From Rubrivivax sp. (GTDB lineage: Bacteria; Pseudomonadota; Gammaproteobacteria; Burkholderiales; Burkholderiaceae_C), in assembly GCA_027485165.1 (NCBI GenBank), contig JAIXRN010000017.1, forward strand, positions 175,782 to 239,781: a stretch of 64,000 bases of DNA. The letters run 5' to 3'. The notes below the pieces were generated by a model. The model did not search any database. It had not been told where the DNA came from and worked only from the letters and a program-made list of their open reading frames with translations. This document shows, in pieces, positions 46,645 to 54,972 of the stretch (position 1 is its first letter; the number at the start of each line of letters is the position of its first letter). Position numbers and translations under genes: made by a program.

Positions 46645-49600
46645 CTATACCGCTGTAGCCAGCGCTATCTCGATCCGCCCACGGCTTGCCGCGCGAAGTC
46701 GCTGCAGACCCAGCTCACGTGCCATGGCGATCACAGCGTCCTCTCCGTCCAGCCCCAAGTCGCGAATCTGTTGGGCTAGTGATCTGAGTTCTTGCAGGCA
46801 AATCTCCTCCACCCCCCGGGAGTTACCTTCCGCCAGCGCTGCCCGATACGGCACCGCCGAGCCCGGTTCCACGTGCTTCGGCCAGTAGAACGTGCCCACG
46901 CCATCTTCTTCGGTGGCCGCAAACTCGCCCGCAGCCCGCTGCTCAACGCGTTCCTGGATGCGTGAGCCCGTTCTGGCAAAGCCATGGGCTCGCGCGATCT
47001 TGCGCGCGAGCGCCGCGTCCAAGATGGGGCCTTCGATCTCGACAACGTGCCGCACCATCGCAATCAGGATCTTCTCGTATCCAGGATCGAAGAACAGCGC
47101 CGCATCGACCTGTCCTTCGCTGACGGCGTCCAGGGGATCGGCCTCGACGAAGCAATTCAGCTCGCGGCCCGCCTTCGGTGCGCGACCTGCTCCGCCGCCA
47201 TTGGACGCAATCGCGACGTTTCGGTCGTCCTCAGGTACGGGGATGGCCGACTCCGGTGGCGCGACCGGCAGGGACCCATCGATGGCCGTCGTCGACGAGG
47301 CCTTGACGATGGCCGCATCGGCCTCTGCACTCGCAACATCGTTGACAGCCTGTCTCTGCCTGTCGGCTTCCAGCAAAGCGTCCAGTTGCGCATGCACACG
47401 CTCAAGCGTGCCACGTGGATCGATCCACCAGTCCGTCGACCAGACCCGCACGATCTCCCAGCCGAGTCCCCGCAGCACCTGCTCTCGCAGCTTGTCGCGA
47501 TCCCGGGCTGTTGCCGAGCGGTGATAGGTGGCACCGTCACACTCGACGCCAGTCAGATATCGGCCGGGCATGTCGGGATGGACGACACCCAGGTCCACGC
47601 GGAACGCCGATGCACCGATCTGCGTATGGACTTGCCAGCCCTTGCGGGACAAAGCGGTCGCAACTGCCTCCTCGAACGGACTTTCGAAGTCGCCACGGCT
47701 GCCCATCGTGGCCTCGGCCAGCGCGCGCGGGCCGCGTTCGGCGAACTCCAGAAAGTGCTTCAGATCCCGCACGCCGAGTGCCTGGGTGCGAGACAGGTCC
47801 ATCTGCTCCCCCTTCAGGCTGGAGAACACCCGAAGCTCGTGCCGCGCCCGCGTCACCGCCACGTTGAGCCGCCGCTCGCCGCCATCGCGGTTCAAGGGGC
47901 CAAAGTTCATCGACACGGCGCCGGAAGCATCAGGGCCGTAAGTGATCGAGAAGTACATGATGTCCCGTTCGTCACCCTGCACGCTCTCCAGGTTCTTCAC
48001 GAAGACGGGCTCGAGCTCGACCTCGGCGAAGAACGGTTCGATCGACGGGTCGCTGCGCCGGGCTTCGTCGAGCAGGTCTTCGATGAGTGCCTGCTGCTCC
48101 GAGTTGAAGGTCACGACGCCTATCGTCAACTTCGACTCTCGGAACCCAGGTGACTTGAGCCGGCGTACGAGGTCGGTGACGAGTGCCTTCGCCTCCGGCT
48201 TGTTGATGCGCGCCCCACCCTTCTCGTACACGCCCTTGATGTGGTGGAAGCTCACGGCCCGGTCGTCCGTGACGGGCGATGGGAAGGTGACCAGACTGCC
48301 GCCGTAGTAGCGGGCGTTGGAAAACGCGATCAGGCTCTCGTGCCTGGAGCGGTAGTGCCAGTTCAGGTTGCGCGTCGGCAAGCTGGCGCCCAGACACTCA
48401 TCGAGGATGCTCTCCAGGTCGCCTTCCACATCCTCATCGTCTGCGTCAGTTTCGGCGCGATCGAAGAAGTTGGTAGGCGGCAGCTGTTTGGGGTCACCCA
48501 CCATCACTACCTGGCGGCCACGCGCCATCGCGCCGATGGCGTCCCAGACCGGTATCTGGGACGCTTCGTCGAACACCACCACATCGAAGTTGCTCGCATC
48601 TGCGGACAGATACTGAGCGATCGACAGCGGACTCATGAGGAGGCACGGTGTCAGGCGCAGCACCACAGACGGGATACGGGACAGCAGTTCCCTGAGCGGC
48701 AGGTGCCGCTTCTTCTTGTTGACCTCATGCCGGAGCACGCCCCACTCGGTGTTCTTGTTGACCGACTCCACAGATGGCAGCTCGGCGCACAGACGCGCCC
48801 GGATCCACTGCCGCGTGATGTCGGTGAACTTGTCGTCGAGCGCACGGAAGTCCCCGATCCGCCGCTCGTGCTCGGCAGAGATGAAGGTCCGTATCACGGC
48901 TTCGTCCTCGACCACGGTCGACAACCACCAGCGGCAATAGTTGACCTCGAACGCTGCTTGAATGTCCTTTCCTGATAGCGCCCCCGTCTCAATGGCCGAG
49001 ACCAATGAACCGAGGCCCGCCGCGGTAGCTTCGTCGCGCACCTTGCGCCAAGCGCACCAAGCTCGCATGCCGGCCTGCTGGCCAACGATCTGCCGTGACC
49101 GCTCCATCAGTTCCGAAACCCCGAAGCTCAGCCACTCCTGTTTCGTGGGCTCGGCAAAGGCGCCAATCTCTGCCAACCGCTCGATGGACGGAGACAGCTG
49201 CGCCCAGGCCTCCAGATACTCGGCGCCAACCATAGCCACCGCCGCGCCTGGCGCGAGCAACTGATTCTTGTCGGCAATCAACGACCGGAGAGCGCTTTGG
49301 ATCTCAGCCGCATCCTGCCCTTGCTGCGCCAGGCCTGTGACTGCCGCGTGCAGAGAGCTGTGAAACTTCAGAGCCCTATCCACGAGGCCAAGGTCTGTCG
49401 CCAAGCCTTGCCAAAGGTGCAGGGTGCGCTCTGCCAGCCCGCCGTGGGCCAGCAGCGCCTGCTCCACCGCAGCGCGCTGGGTCATGCGGCTATGTTCTGC
49501 GCGCAGTCGCGCCCCACACTGTCCTTGTGCCACTTCAGTGTGTTCACTGCGCAGTTCACCACTGGTGCCCAGGGCAAGCCGCTCGCGTTCAAAGGCCATC

Positions 49601-52600
49601 GCGGCAACCAAAAGGTCTCTCCGCGTCGTGTGGCCCTGCCACAGGCCGTCGCAGAAGACGAGCTGATCAGCTCTGGCCACTATGTCCGCGTCCAGGGTTC
49701 GCAGCCGGCGCAGCCGCGCCACTTCCGCTGACCAGCGTTCACCGCAGCGGCCTTGTGCAGCGACTTCCAGGCCTGTGTCCTCCCAGGTGCGACCCGCGCG
49801 AGCCGCTTCGAGACAGCTGTTCGCGCGCAGAGCGCTCCGGGCGACATCGGGCCGCGTCTTCAGGCCGGCCCACACCTCTTGCAGTGGAGCGCCCAGGTTG
49901 ACGTCGGACACCTGGTCACGCAGGGCCCGGATGGCGACCCAACTGGCCAGGTCTTCGGCGACCTTGGGCTCCCCTGCCCCTTCGATGACAGCCTCCAGCT
50001 GGGCCCGTACCTTGCGCTTGCCCAACCAGGACAAGGGCCAGATGGCAGCTTCGGCCTTAGCCCACTCACGTTGCAGCTGGGCAACGTTCAGCGCTTCCAC
50101 TTGCGAGGTGTACTTGACGGACAGCTGAGCCCGGCGCGCCTCGATCTGCTCGAGCAATTGCAGGCCCTGGTTCAGCTCTTCTGCCATGTGGGCAGGCCAC
50201 GCCGTGCCCAGCTGACCGTGAACCTCTTCCCTCTCTTCCAGAACACGAAGGGCGGCCGCAAGTGCAGCCGACTGTTCGACAGTCCAAGGTGCACTCATCT
50301 CGGCGTTGATCTGACGATGCCGGGTGACCAGCCCTGCGGCAGACTTCAATTCGACGCAGGTCGCGACAGACTCGGGGGCGAGTAGAAAGCCCCATTCATG
50401 CCCATGTGCCGACGGCAAGGCCTTCGCCAACACGCAGATGGCGCCGCGGGCATGGCGTTCGAGGCCGCACGCCGGCAGCCCGACCGCTGCGGCAAAGCGT
50501 GCGTAGGCAGCAGCCAGGCCCTGCGCTGCCTTTGCCACCGCTTCAGCGGCTTCCACAGCGAGCTGTTGCCACTTCGGTGACCACTCGCTGCGGCCGATGG
50601 GCACCAACGCCCCGCTACTCAGATCTTGCGGCCCGACCGCTGTCGAGTTCACTTCCAGCCGGTCTGCGATATCGCGCAGCCTGGCCATCTCCTGCGCATC
50701 TTGGCTTGCCAGAGACGGCCAGCTGAACTTCAGCTGCGGGAGCGAGTCGCCGCTAACCACACGGCCGATCGCACCATAGATGGTCCAGCCGTTCGGGTGC
50801 CTGTGGTGCAGGCGCTCGACGTAGGCAGACAGCTCGTCACGGATCTTCTTCAGCCGCTGTGCCTCTGCCTGCCAGGCCACCTGGTCCACACTGCCCTTCG
50901 CATCCCAGGACTTCGCCAGCTGTGCCAGTACGTCCAGCTTGCGCGCCTTGTTCGAATGCAGTTCTAGGCAGAACTCCCCCAGACCTACTTCCCTCAAGCG
51001 CCGGAACACCACATCCAGCGCGGCGATCTTCTCGGCCACGAACAGCACCCGCTTGCCCTCGGCCATGCACTGGGCGATCAGGTTCGAGATGGTCTGGCTC
51101 TTGCCGGTGCCCGGTGGGCCGATCAGCACGAAGTCCTTGCCCTTCACTGCAGCCATCACGGCCGACAGCTGCGACGAGTCAGCGGGCAGCGGGCAGAACG
51201 TCTGCTGAGGGGAGAACTCGGCGTCGAGCCACCGCGCTTCCGGGAAGGCCACGCTGGACGCATACGCCTCACGCGGTGTGTCGATGAGGTGCTTGACGAC
51301 AGGGCTCTGGCGAAGTTGCTCAGTACGTTCTGTAAGGTCCTTCCACATCAGGAACTTCGCGAACGAGAACATGGACAGCACTACGTCCTCGGAAACCTCC
51401 CAGCCCTTGACGTCCTTGATGGCGTGCGCCACTCGGCGCCAGATGGCCGCAACGTCGATACCAGTGTCGTCCCGCGGCAGTTCACCGTCGCCGACGCCGA
51501 GATCCAGCTTGAAGTCTTGCCGCAGCATCTCCAGCAAGGTCGGGTTGAAGCGCGGCTCGTCCTCGTGCGCCGTCATCGTGAAGCCCGAGCGCGCGCTCTT
51601 GCGGTTCAGCGTGACCGGCAGCAGGATCAACGGGGCCTTGATGCGCTGACCCGGCTTGTCGTCGCGGTTCCACACCAGGAAGCCCAGCGCCAGGAACATG
51701 GTGTTGGCGCCACCCTCCTGCATCGCGTTCCGGGCACCGCGGTACAGGTCGATCAGGCGCGCTTCCATGTCCGCCGCCGCCAGCCGGACGAAGACCTCGC
51801 GCTTGCCCAGCGCTTCCCTGGCGTGTTCCTGGCGTACGTCTTCGTTCTCGCGCGCCTCGTGGAGTGCCTTGCTGCGCGGGTCGTCGCCGTCCATCAGGTC
51901 GGGATGGGCCAACAGCTTCAGCGCCTGGCCCTCGGCCAGCAAGTCTTCCAAGGCACCTGGGTCAGGCGCCTCCAGGGTCATTGCTTTCTTGCCCGCCTTG
52001 AAATTCAGCAGCGAGTTGCGAAGCGAAAGGTCGAGCAGCTTGCGCTGCCACCGGGCCAGTCGGTCTTTCGGGTCCAGCTGCGCGCTGGGGACCACCTGGC
52101 TGTCATCTTCTGGCAGGTCGGGGGCTTCTTCGAAGACCGGCACCGTCTCTTCAGGCACCTCTTCCGCCGGCTTGGCAACGGCCGCCTCGGCTGACGCCAA
52201 GGGCTTGATTCGTGTCATCCGCGCGCGCCGCACATCGACCGCCAGTTCGAACGCGTCCTGGTGCTCTTCGGCGATCTGCTTGACCGCGTTTTCGCACGCC
52301 TGCGTGAAGCTGGCCGCCGGCCGATGCGTCACCAGCGTGGTTTCAAAGAGGATCAGCTCCTTGAGCTTGACCCGCTTGCGCAACGCGGTGACGTCGTCGA
52401 CGACCGTTGTCGAAAACTCCTCGGGCCGGAGCCACAGACCCACAAACGCATGGCCCTTGAGGAAGACGATCAAGGGGTTGAGGTGGGCTTGCTCCAGGCA
52501 GGCAGCGAACAGGAGCGCGAGATCCATGCAGGTCGCCAGCCCTGTCTCTGCCACCTGGCTGGGGCCGCGAACCTTCTGCCCGGTGTGCTCGAAGCTGGCT

Positions 52601-53232
52601 GGCGGCAGTGAGTAGTCCAGCCGCATGGCCACCACCGCGCCCCAGACCGCGGACGCAAGCTCCCAGGCCCGCTTGGCGCCATGCTTGTAGCCGTCGATCG
52701 CCCCACTCTTGCTGGCCCGGTGCAGCACGCCAGCGGCCGCCTTGAGGATGTGCTCGACGGCAGGGTCGTTCGGTTGCACGAAGGCCGCGGCCATTTCCGG
52801 CATCTGGCCGATACCCGCCCAATGGTTGCGCGGCAGCAGTTCGACCACCACTTCCAGCGTGTGCAACTCGACTTCTGGCTGCTCGCGGCGGGTCAGCGTG
52901 AACGCGACCGTTGACTTCTCGGACTCGGTCAGGCGCGACAGCAATGCGCCGTCCAGCTGCAGGTCCAGGTCCTTGAGATGCACGGTCTGACCGACGCCGA
53001 CGGCATCCAGATGCCAGGTGCGAGGCTTCAGGAATGCCGGCGCTGAACTGACCGTGAGATCCAGCTCTTGGAGCACAGCGTCTGTGCTGTTGCAGAGCGC
53101 CAGTTCCCGCAGGGCCGGAACAGCATTCTGAAAGTCGGCCAGGTTCAGCCGCGGCACCAGCGCAGCGTGAAGCTCAAGCTTTCCCTCCTTCCCCTGCGCC
53201 GATGCATCGGTCGCATCGCGTTCGCTAGGCAT
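46645..53232 (-). CDS. Giant DUF4011 helicase with Vsr-like nuclease and DUF3320 domain
   Basis: 2195 residues from ATG 53232, which has GGGAG upstream; the frame continues 16 codons further. In order: a beta-rich N-terminus; a transglutaminase-like segment with ATCMDLALLFAACLEQ (Cys about 235) and LKGHAFVGLW (His); DUF4011 (RLARWQRKLLDLSLRNSLLN, about 400-430); SF1 helicase Walker A LIGPPGTGKSQTISNL (about 704), Walker B VVFDEASQIP (about 1545), VGDPKQLPPTNFF and C-terminal SVQGDERD/LNVAVTRARHELRVF; a Vsr/MTES_1575-like nuclease (DLGVVHPD, GVECDGATYHRS, LGWEIVRVWSTDWW, about 1850-1930); and DUF3320 near the end. This domain chain resembles the single-gene defence helicases named Hhe, as I recall. 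Confidence 0.85.
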   Translation of the reverse strand: MPSERDATDASAQGKEGKLELHAALVPRLNLADFQNAVPALRELALCNSTDAVLQELDLTVSSAPAFLKPRTWHLDAVGVGQTVHLKDLDLQLDGALLSRLTESEKSTVAFTLTRREQPEVELHTLEVVVELLPRNHWAGIGQMPEMAAAFVQPNDPAVEHILKAAAGVLHRASKSGAIDGYKHGAKRAWELASAVWGAVVAMRLDYSLPPASFEHTGQKVRGPSQVAETGLATCMDLALLFAACLEQAHLNPLIVFLKGHAFVGLWLRPEEFSTTVVDDVTALRKRVKLKELILFETTLVTHRPAASFTQACENAVKQIAEEHQDAFELAVDVRRARMTRIKPLASAEAAVAKPAEEVPEETVPVFEEAPDLPEDDSQVVPSAQLDPKDRLARWQRKLLDLSLRNSLLNFKAGKKAMTLEAPDPGALEDLLAEGQALKLLAHPDLMDGDDPRSKALHEARENEDVRQEHAREALGKREVFVRLAAADMEARLIDLYRGARNAMQEGGANTMFLALGFLVWNRDDKPGQRIKAPLILLPVTLNRKSARSGFTMTAHEDEPRFNPTLLEMLRQDFKLDLGVGDGELPRDDTGIDVAAIWRRVAHAIKDVKGWEVSEDVVLSMFSFAKFLMWKDLTERTEQLRQSPVVKHLIDTPREAYASSVAFPEARWLDAEFSPQQTFCPLPADSSQLSAVMAAVKGKDFVLIGPPGTGKSQTISNLIAQCMAEGKRVLFVAEKIAALDVVFRRLREVGLGEFCLELHSNKARKLDVLAQLAKSWDAKGSVDQVAWQAEAQRLKKIRDELSAYVERLHHRHPNGWTIYGAIGRVVSGDSLPQLKFSWPSLASQDAQEMARLRDIADRLEVNSTAVGPQDLSSGALVPIGRSEWSPKWQQLAVEAAEAVAKAAQGLAAAYARFAAAVGLPACGLERHARGAICVLAKALPSAHGHEWGFLLAPESVATCVELKSAAGLVTRHRQINAEMSAPWTVEQSAALAAALRVLEEREEVHGQLGTAWPAHMAEELNQGLQLLEQIEARRAQLSVKYTSQVEALNVAQLQREWAKAEAAIWPLSWLGKRKVRAQLEAVIEGAGEPKVAEDLASWVAIRALRDQVSDVNLGAPLQEVWAGLKTRPDVARSALRANSCLEAARAGRTWEDTGLEVAAQGRCGERWSAEVARLRRLRTLDADIVARADQLVFCDGLWQGHTTRRDLLVAAMAFERERLALGTSGELRSEHTEVAQGQCGARLRAEHSRMTQRAAVEQALLAHGGLAERTLHLWQGLATDLGLVDRALKFHSSLHAAVTGLAQQGQDAAEIQSALRSLIADKNQLLAPGAAVAMVGAEYLEAWAQLSPSIERLAEIGAFAEPTKQEWLSFGVSELMERSRQIVGQQAGMRAWCAWRKVRDEATAAGLGSLVSAIETGALSGKDIQAAFEVNYCRWWLSTVVEDEAVIRTFISAEHERRIGDFRALDDKFTDITRQWIRARLCAELPSVESVNKNTEWGVLRHEVNKKKRHLPLRELLSRIPSVVLRLTPCLLMSPLSIAQYLSADASNFDVVVFDEASQIPVWDAIGAMARGRQVVMVGDPKQLPPTNFFDRAETDADDEDVEGDLESILDECLGASLPTRNLNWHYRSRHESLIAFSNARYYGGSLVTFPSPVTDDRAVSFHHIKGVYEKGGARINKPEAKALVTDLVRRLKSPGFRESKLTIGVVTFNSEQQALIEDLLDEARRSDPSIEPFFAEVELEPVFVKNLESVQGDERDIMYFSITYGPDASGAVSMNFGPLNRDGGERRLNVAVTRARHELRVFSSLKGEQMDLSRTQALGVRDLKHFLEFAERGPRALAEATMGSRGDFESPFEEAVATALSRKGWQVHTQIGASAFRVDLGVVHPDMPGRYLTGVECDGATYHRSATARDRDKLREQVLRGLGWEIVRVWSTDWWIDPRGTLERVHAQLDALLEADRQRQAVNDVASAEADAAIVKASSTTAIDGSLPVAPPESAIPVPEDDRNVAIASNGGGAGRAPKAGRELNCFVEADPLDAVSEGQVDAALFFDPGYEKILIAMVRHVVEIEGPILDAALARKIARAHGFARTGSRIQERVEQRAAGEFAATEEDGVGTFYWPKHVEPGSAVPYRAALAEGNSRGVEEICLQELRSLAQQIRDLGLDGEDAVIAMARELGLQRLRAASRGRIEIALATAV

Positions 53233-53599
53233 CTTCTGGTCTCCCTTTGATAGCGCCTCTATGCACCCGCGCCCGTGCACCGGCTATGCGACTGATCTGG
53301 CCGCGGATACCCGGTTAGGTGTAACACAAGCTATCGCCCAAAACCTGGAGGTCGAGAACCCGCAAGGGTCCAGCCAGTACCGCGCTGACTGAGGTAGCTC
53401 GAACATTTCCGAATACTCCATCGACCAAAGGCCTAACGTTAGACACAAGCGCCGCAAGTTTTCAGAGTTCCCTTCTTGCGGGCGATTTCTGGTCGGGTCC
53501 AGTATCAAACGCCACTCGCGAGCCAAATGACGCATCGCATGTAGCAGAACGCAATGCTGCCGCGTTGACCATACAAGCAGGAACTTAACCCGCAGTTCA
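53233..53599. other. Gene-free or weakly coding stretch
   Basis: An open frame on the minus strand (53640 to 53284, 118 codons) covers this region. It overlaps the end of the next upstream gene, lacks a clear ribosome site, and its sequence (rich in Trp, Arg and Leu without pattern) is not recognisable. I do not call it a gene. No hairpin or repeat stands out; it probably separates the helicase from the operon upstream. Confidence 0.35.
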
Positions 53600-53992
53600 T
53601 CACAGATCACTTTTTCTCGCAGATCCGACCCTTTGACCACCCGATGTGACGCGGGAGTACGTCACAGTGATCGACGGGTTGCTGTACGAAGTTCCGTCGT
53701 CGGTTACGTCGAAGTAGCGGGTCACGTTCACCGCCTCATCCTTCGGCGTCGAAAAGGCGAAAAAGCATGTTCCCGGACAAACGTCAGGCACTACCACGGT
53801 GCCGCGAGTTTCGACGCTATCCCGGCGAACAACCCTTGATCCCGGCCGACGCCCTGCCCGAAGTTCGATATTGATCAACCCCGAGTAATTCGACGAGTTG
53901 ATGCGAAGAGTCACTTCAGACGGGCACGCCGAAGCCGGCTGGGACGCCATCACAGCAAGTCCGAAAGCAATCGATGCCAGCAGTTTCTTCAA
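53600..53992 (-). CDS. Small secreted protein with TTG start
   Basis: 130 residues. No ATG fits, but TTG at 53992 has GGAG eight bases upstream and opens a perfect signal peptide, (M)KKLLASIAFGLAVMASQPASA, cleaved before CPSEVTLR. The mature part looks like a beta-sandwich with two Cys in CPGTCFFAF, plus VTYSRVTSGG near the end. Family not recognised. It is the last gene of the leftward Hsp70-like cluster, 35 bases after the broken nuclease gene. Confidence 0.65.
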   Translation of the reverse strand: MKKLLASIAFGLAVMASQPASACPSEVTLRINSSNYSGLINIELRAGRRPGSRVVRRDSVETRGTVVVPDVCPGTCFFAFSTPKDEAVNVTRYFDVTDDGTSYSNPSITVTYSRVTSGGQRVGSARKSDL

Positions 53993-54027
53993 CTCAATAT
54001 CTCCACCGGTTAACCCGCCACATCCTC

Positions 54028-54510
54028 TCAGTGCCTGAACTCCCATGGCGGGATAGGTTCAGGTCCCATCCAGAGCCCAATCCTGGCCCGCCGCGCACCG
54101 ACTTCTGCGGACGCGTAAGCCATCTGGTCGTCGCTGCTCTGCTCGTTGGCGTATTGCTTGTAGTGCCACGCCATCCCCGGCTTAACCTGTCCAAGTCCCA
54201 CATCCCTGGCGTCGATACTCACCTTGCCGACGATCCGACCGTACCGATCCGCCTTGTGTCAGTCCACGAAGACCGACTTTCCTACCAACTGACTCTCAAG
54301 ATACTTCTTCGAGGCTTTTCAATACGCCTGTCGCCGTTCCGGAGCGTCTATCCCGGCCAATCGCACTCTGTATCGCTTGAGTTCAGCGTCTGTGATCGTG
54401 ATGGTGTCGCCGTCGCTCACCCGGACGACCTGACCGTAGAGTTCAGCGGCCTGCCCGACACTGTGGAGCAGAACCGATGCGATGCCGAGGAGGCATACCG
54501 CCACCCTCAC
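54028..54510 (-). pseudogene. Staphylococcal-nuclease-like (thermonuclease) gene with two in-frame TGA codons
   Basis: A single reading frame codes a secreted SNase: GTG 54510 (ATG 54549 possible), signal peptide VAVCLLGIASVLLHSVGQAA, then VRVSDGDTITITDAELKRYR and LAGIDAPERRQAY, followed by TGA at 54321-54319. The same frame continues KASKKYLESQLVGKSVFVD, then TGA at 54261-54259, then HKADRYGRIVGKVSI and on to WEFRH at 54028. The family has Gly near the first stop and Trp at the second (VDWHK), so each is one base from a sense codon (GGA and TGG). No indel is needed. Truncation after 63 codons would remove the catalytic Arg, so it is called a pseudogene. Confidence 0.85.
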
Positions 54511-54552
54511 ATCATTTCCCGAACTGCGGACTGCAAGCCCGGCATCCACGAG

Positions 54553-54957
54553 CTAGGCAAGATAGGACCCTTCGTGCGCTTTGGCTGAATTCCTTTTGTG
54601 ATACGGGCATACGTAGATGGTCGCCGCCGGCTGCCCATCAGCCGACGGCTGATAGATGTCAATCATCCCGCTGGTCACATCCTCGGCACTCGCTGAACCC
54701 ATGCGATTGGCCGTCACCCGACGTCCGTCTTTCGTCCTCAGGCTTTTCAGATACGCATTCGACCCGACGACGCTTCTAGTTGGAGTCGGATTGGTTTTGC
54801 ACAGACCAAACGGCCCGTAAGCCTTCGGGATGTCGTCGGTGTCCACCCCATCGGCTCGCGCCTCGACCTGAAACTGAACGATCGCCTTCAGGAGTTCAGC
54901 GGTCTCCACGTCTTCCTTCTTCCTTCTTCCTTGTCCCGAAGAAATCAAAAAACCCAT
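54553..54957 (-). CDS. Conserved small protein of unknown function
   Basis: 134 residues. The centre PKAYGPFGLCKTNPTPTRSV and SNAYLKSLRTKDGRRVTANR, and the end TIYVCPYHKRNSAKAHEGSY, match a small family often annotated as hypothetical in proteobacteria (pattern ..YGxFGxxxTNPIPT.. and ..YHKRNSxKAPxGF..). It has no signal peptide or membrane segment. It starts 16 bases after the large zinc-ribbon gene and ends shortly before the nuclease remnant, so it belongs to that operon. Confidence 0.7.
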   Translation of the reverse strand: MGFLISSGQGRRKKEDVETAELLKAIVQFQVEARADGVDTDDIPKAYGPFGLCKTNPTPTRSVVGSNAYLKSLRTKDGRRVTANRMGSASAEDVTSGMIDIYQPSADGQPAATIYVCPYHKRNSAKAHEGSYLA

Positions 54958-54972
54958 GATGCCCCCGTTAAT

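Noticed and set aside
53284..53640. 118-codon leftward open frame as a gene
   Set aside because: No ribosome site, no recognisable pattern, and overlap with the end of a better-supported gene.
54028..54549. Genetic-code change (TGA as Trp or Gly) to explain the nuclease gene
   Set aside because: Other genes in the window end in TGA and use TGG for Trp (for example DWW in the helicase), and one TGA would need to mean Gly and the other Trp.
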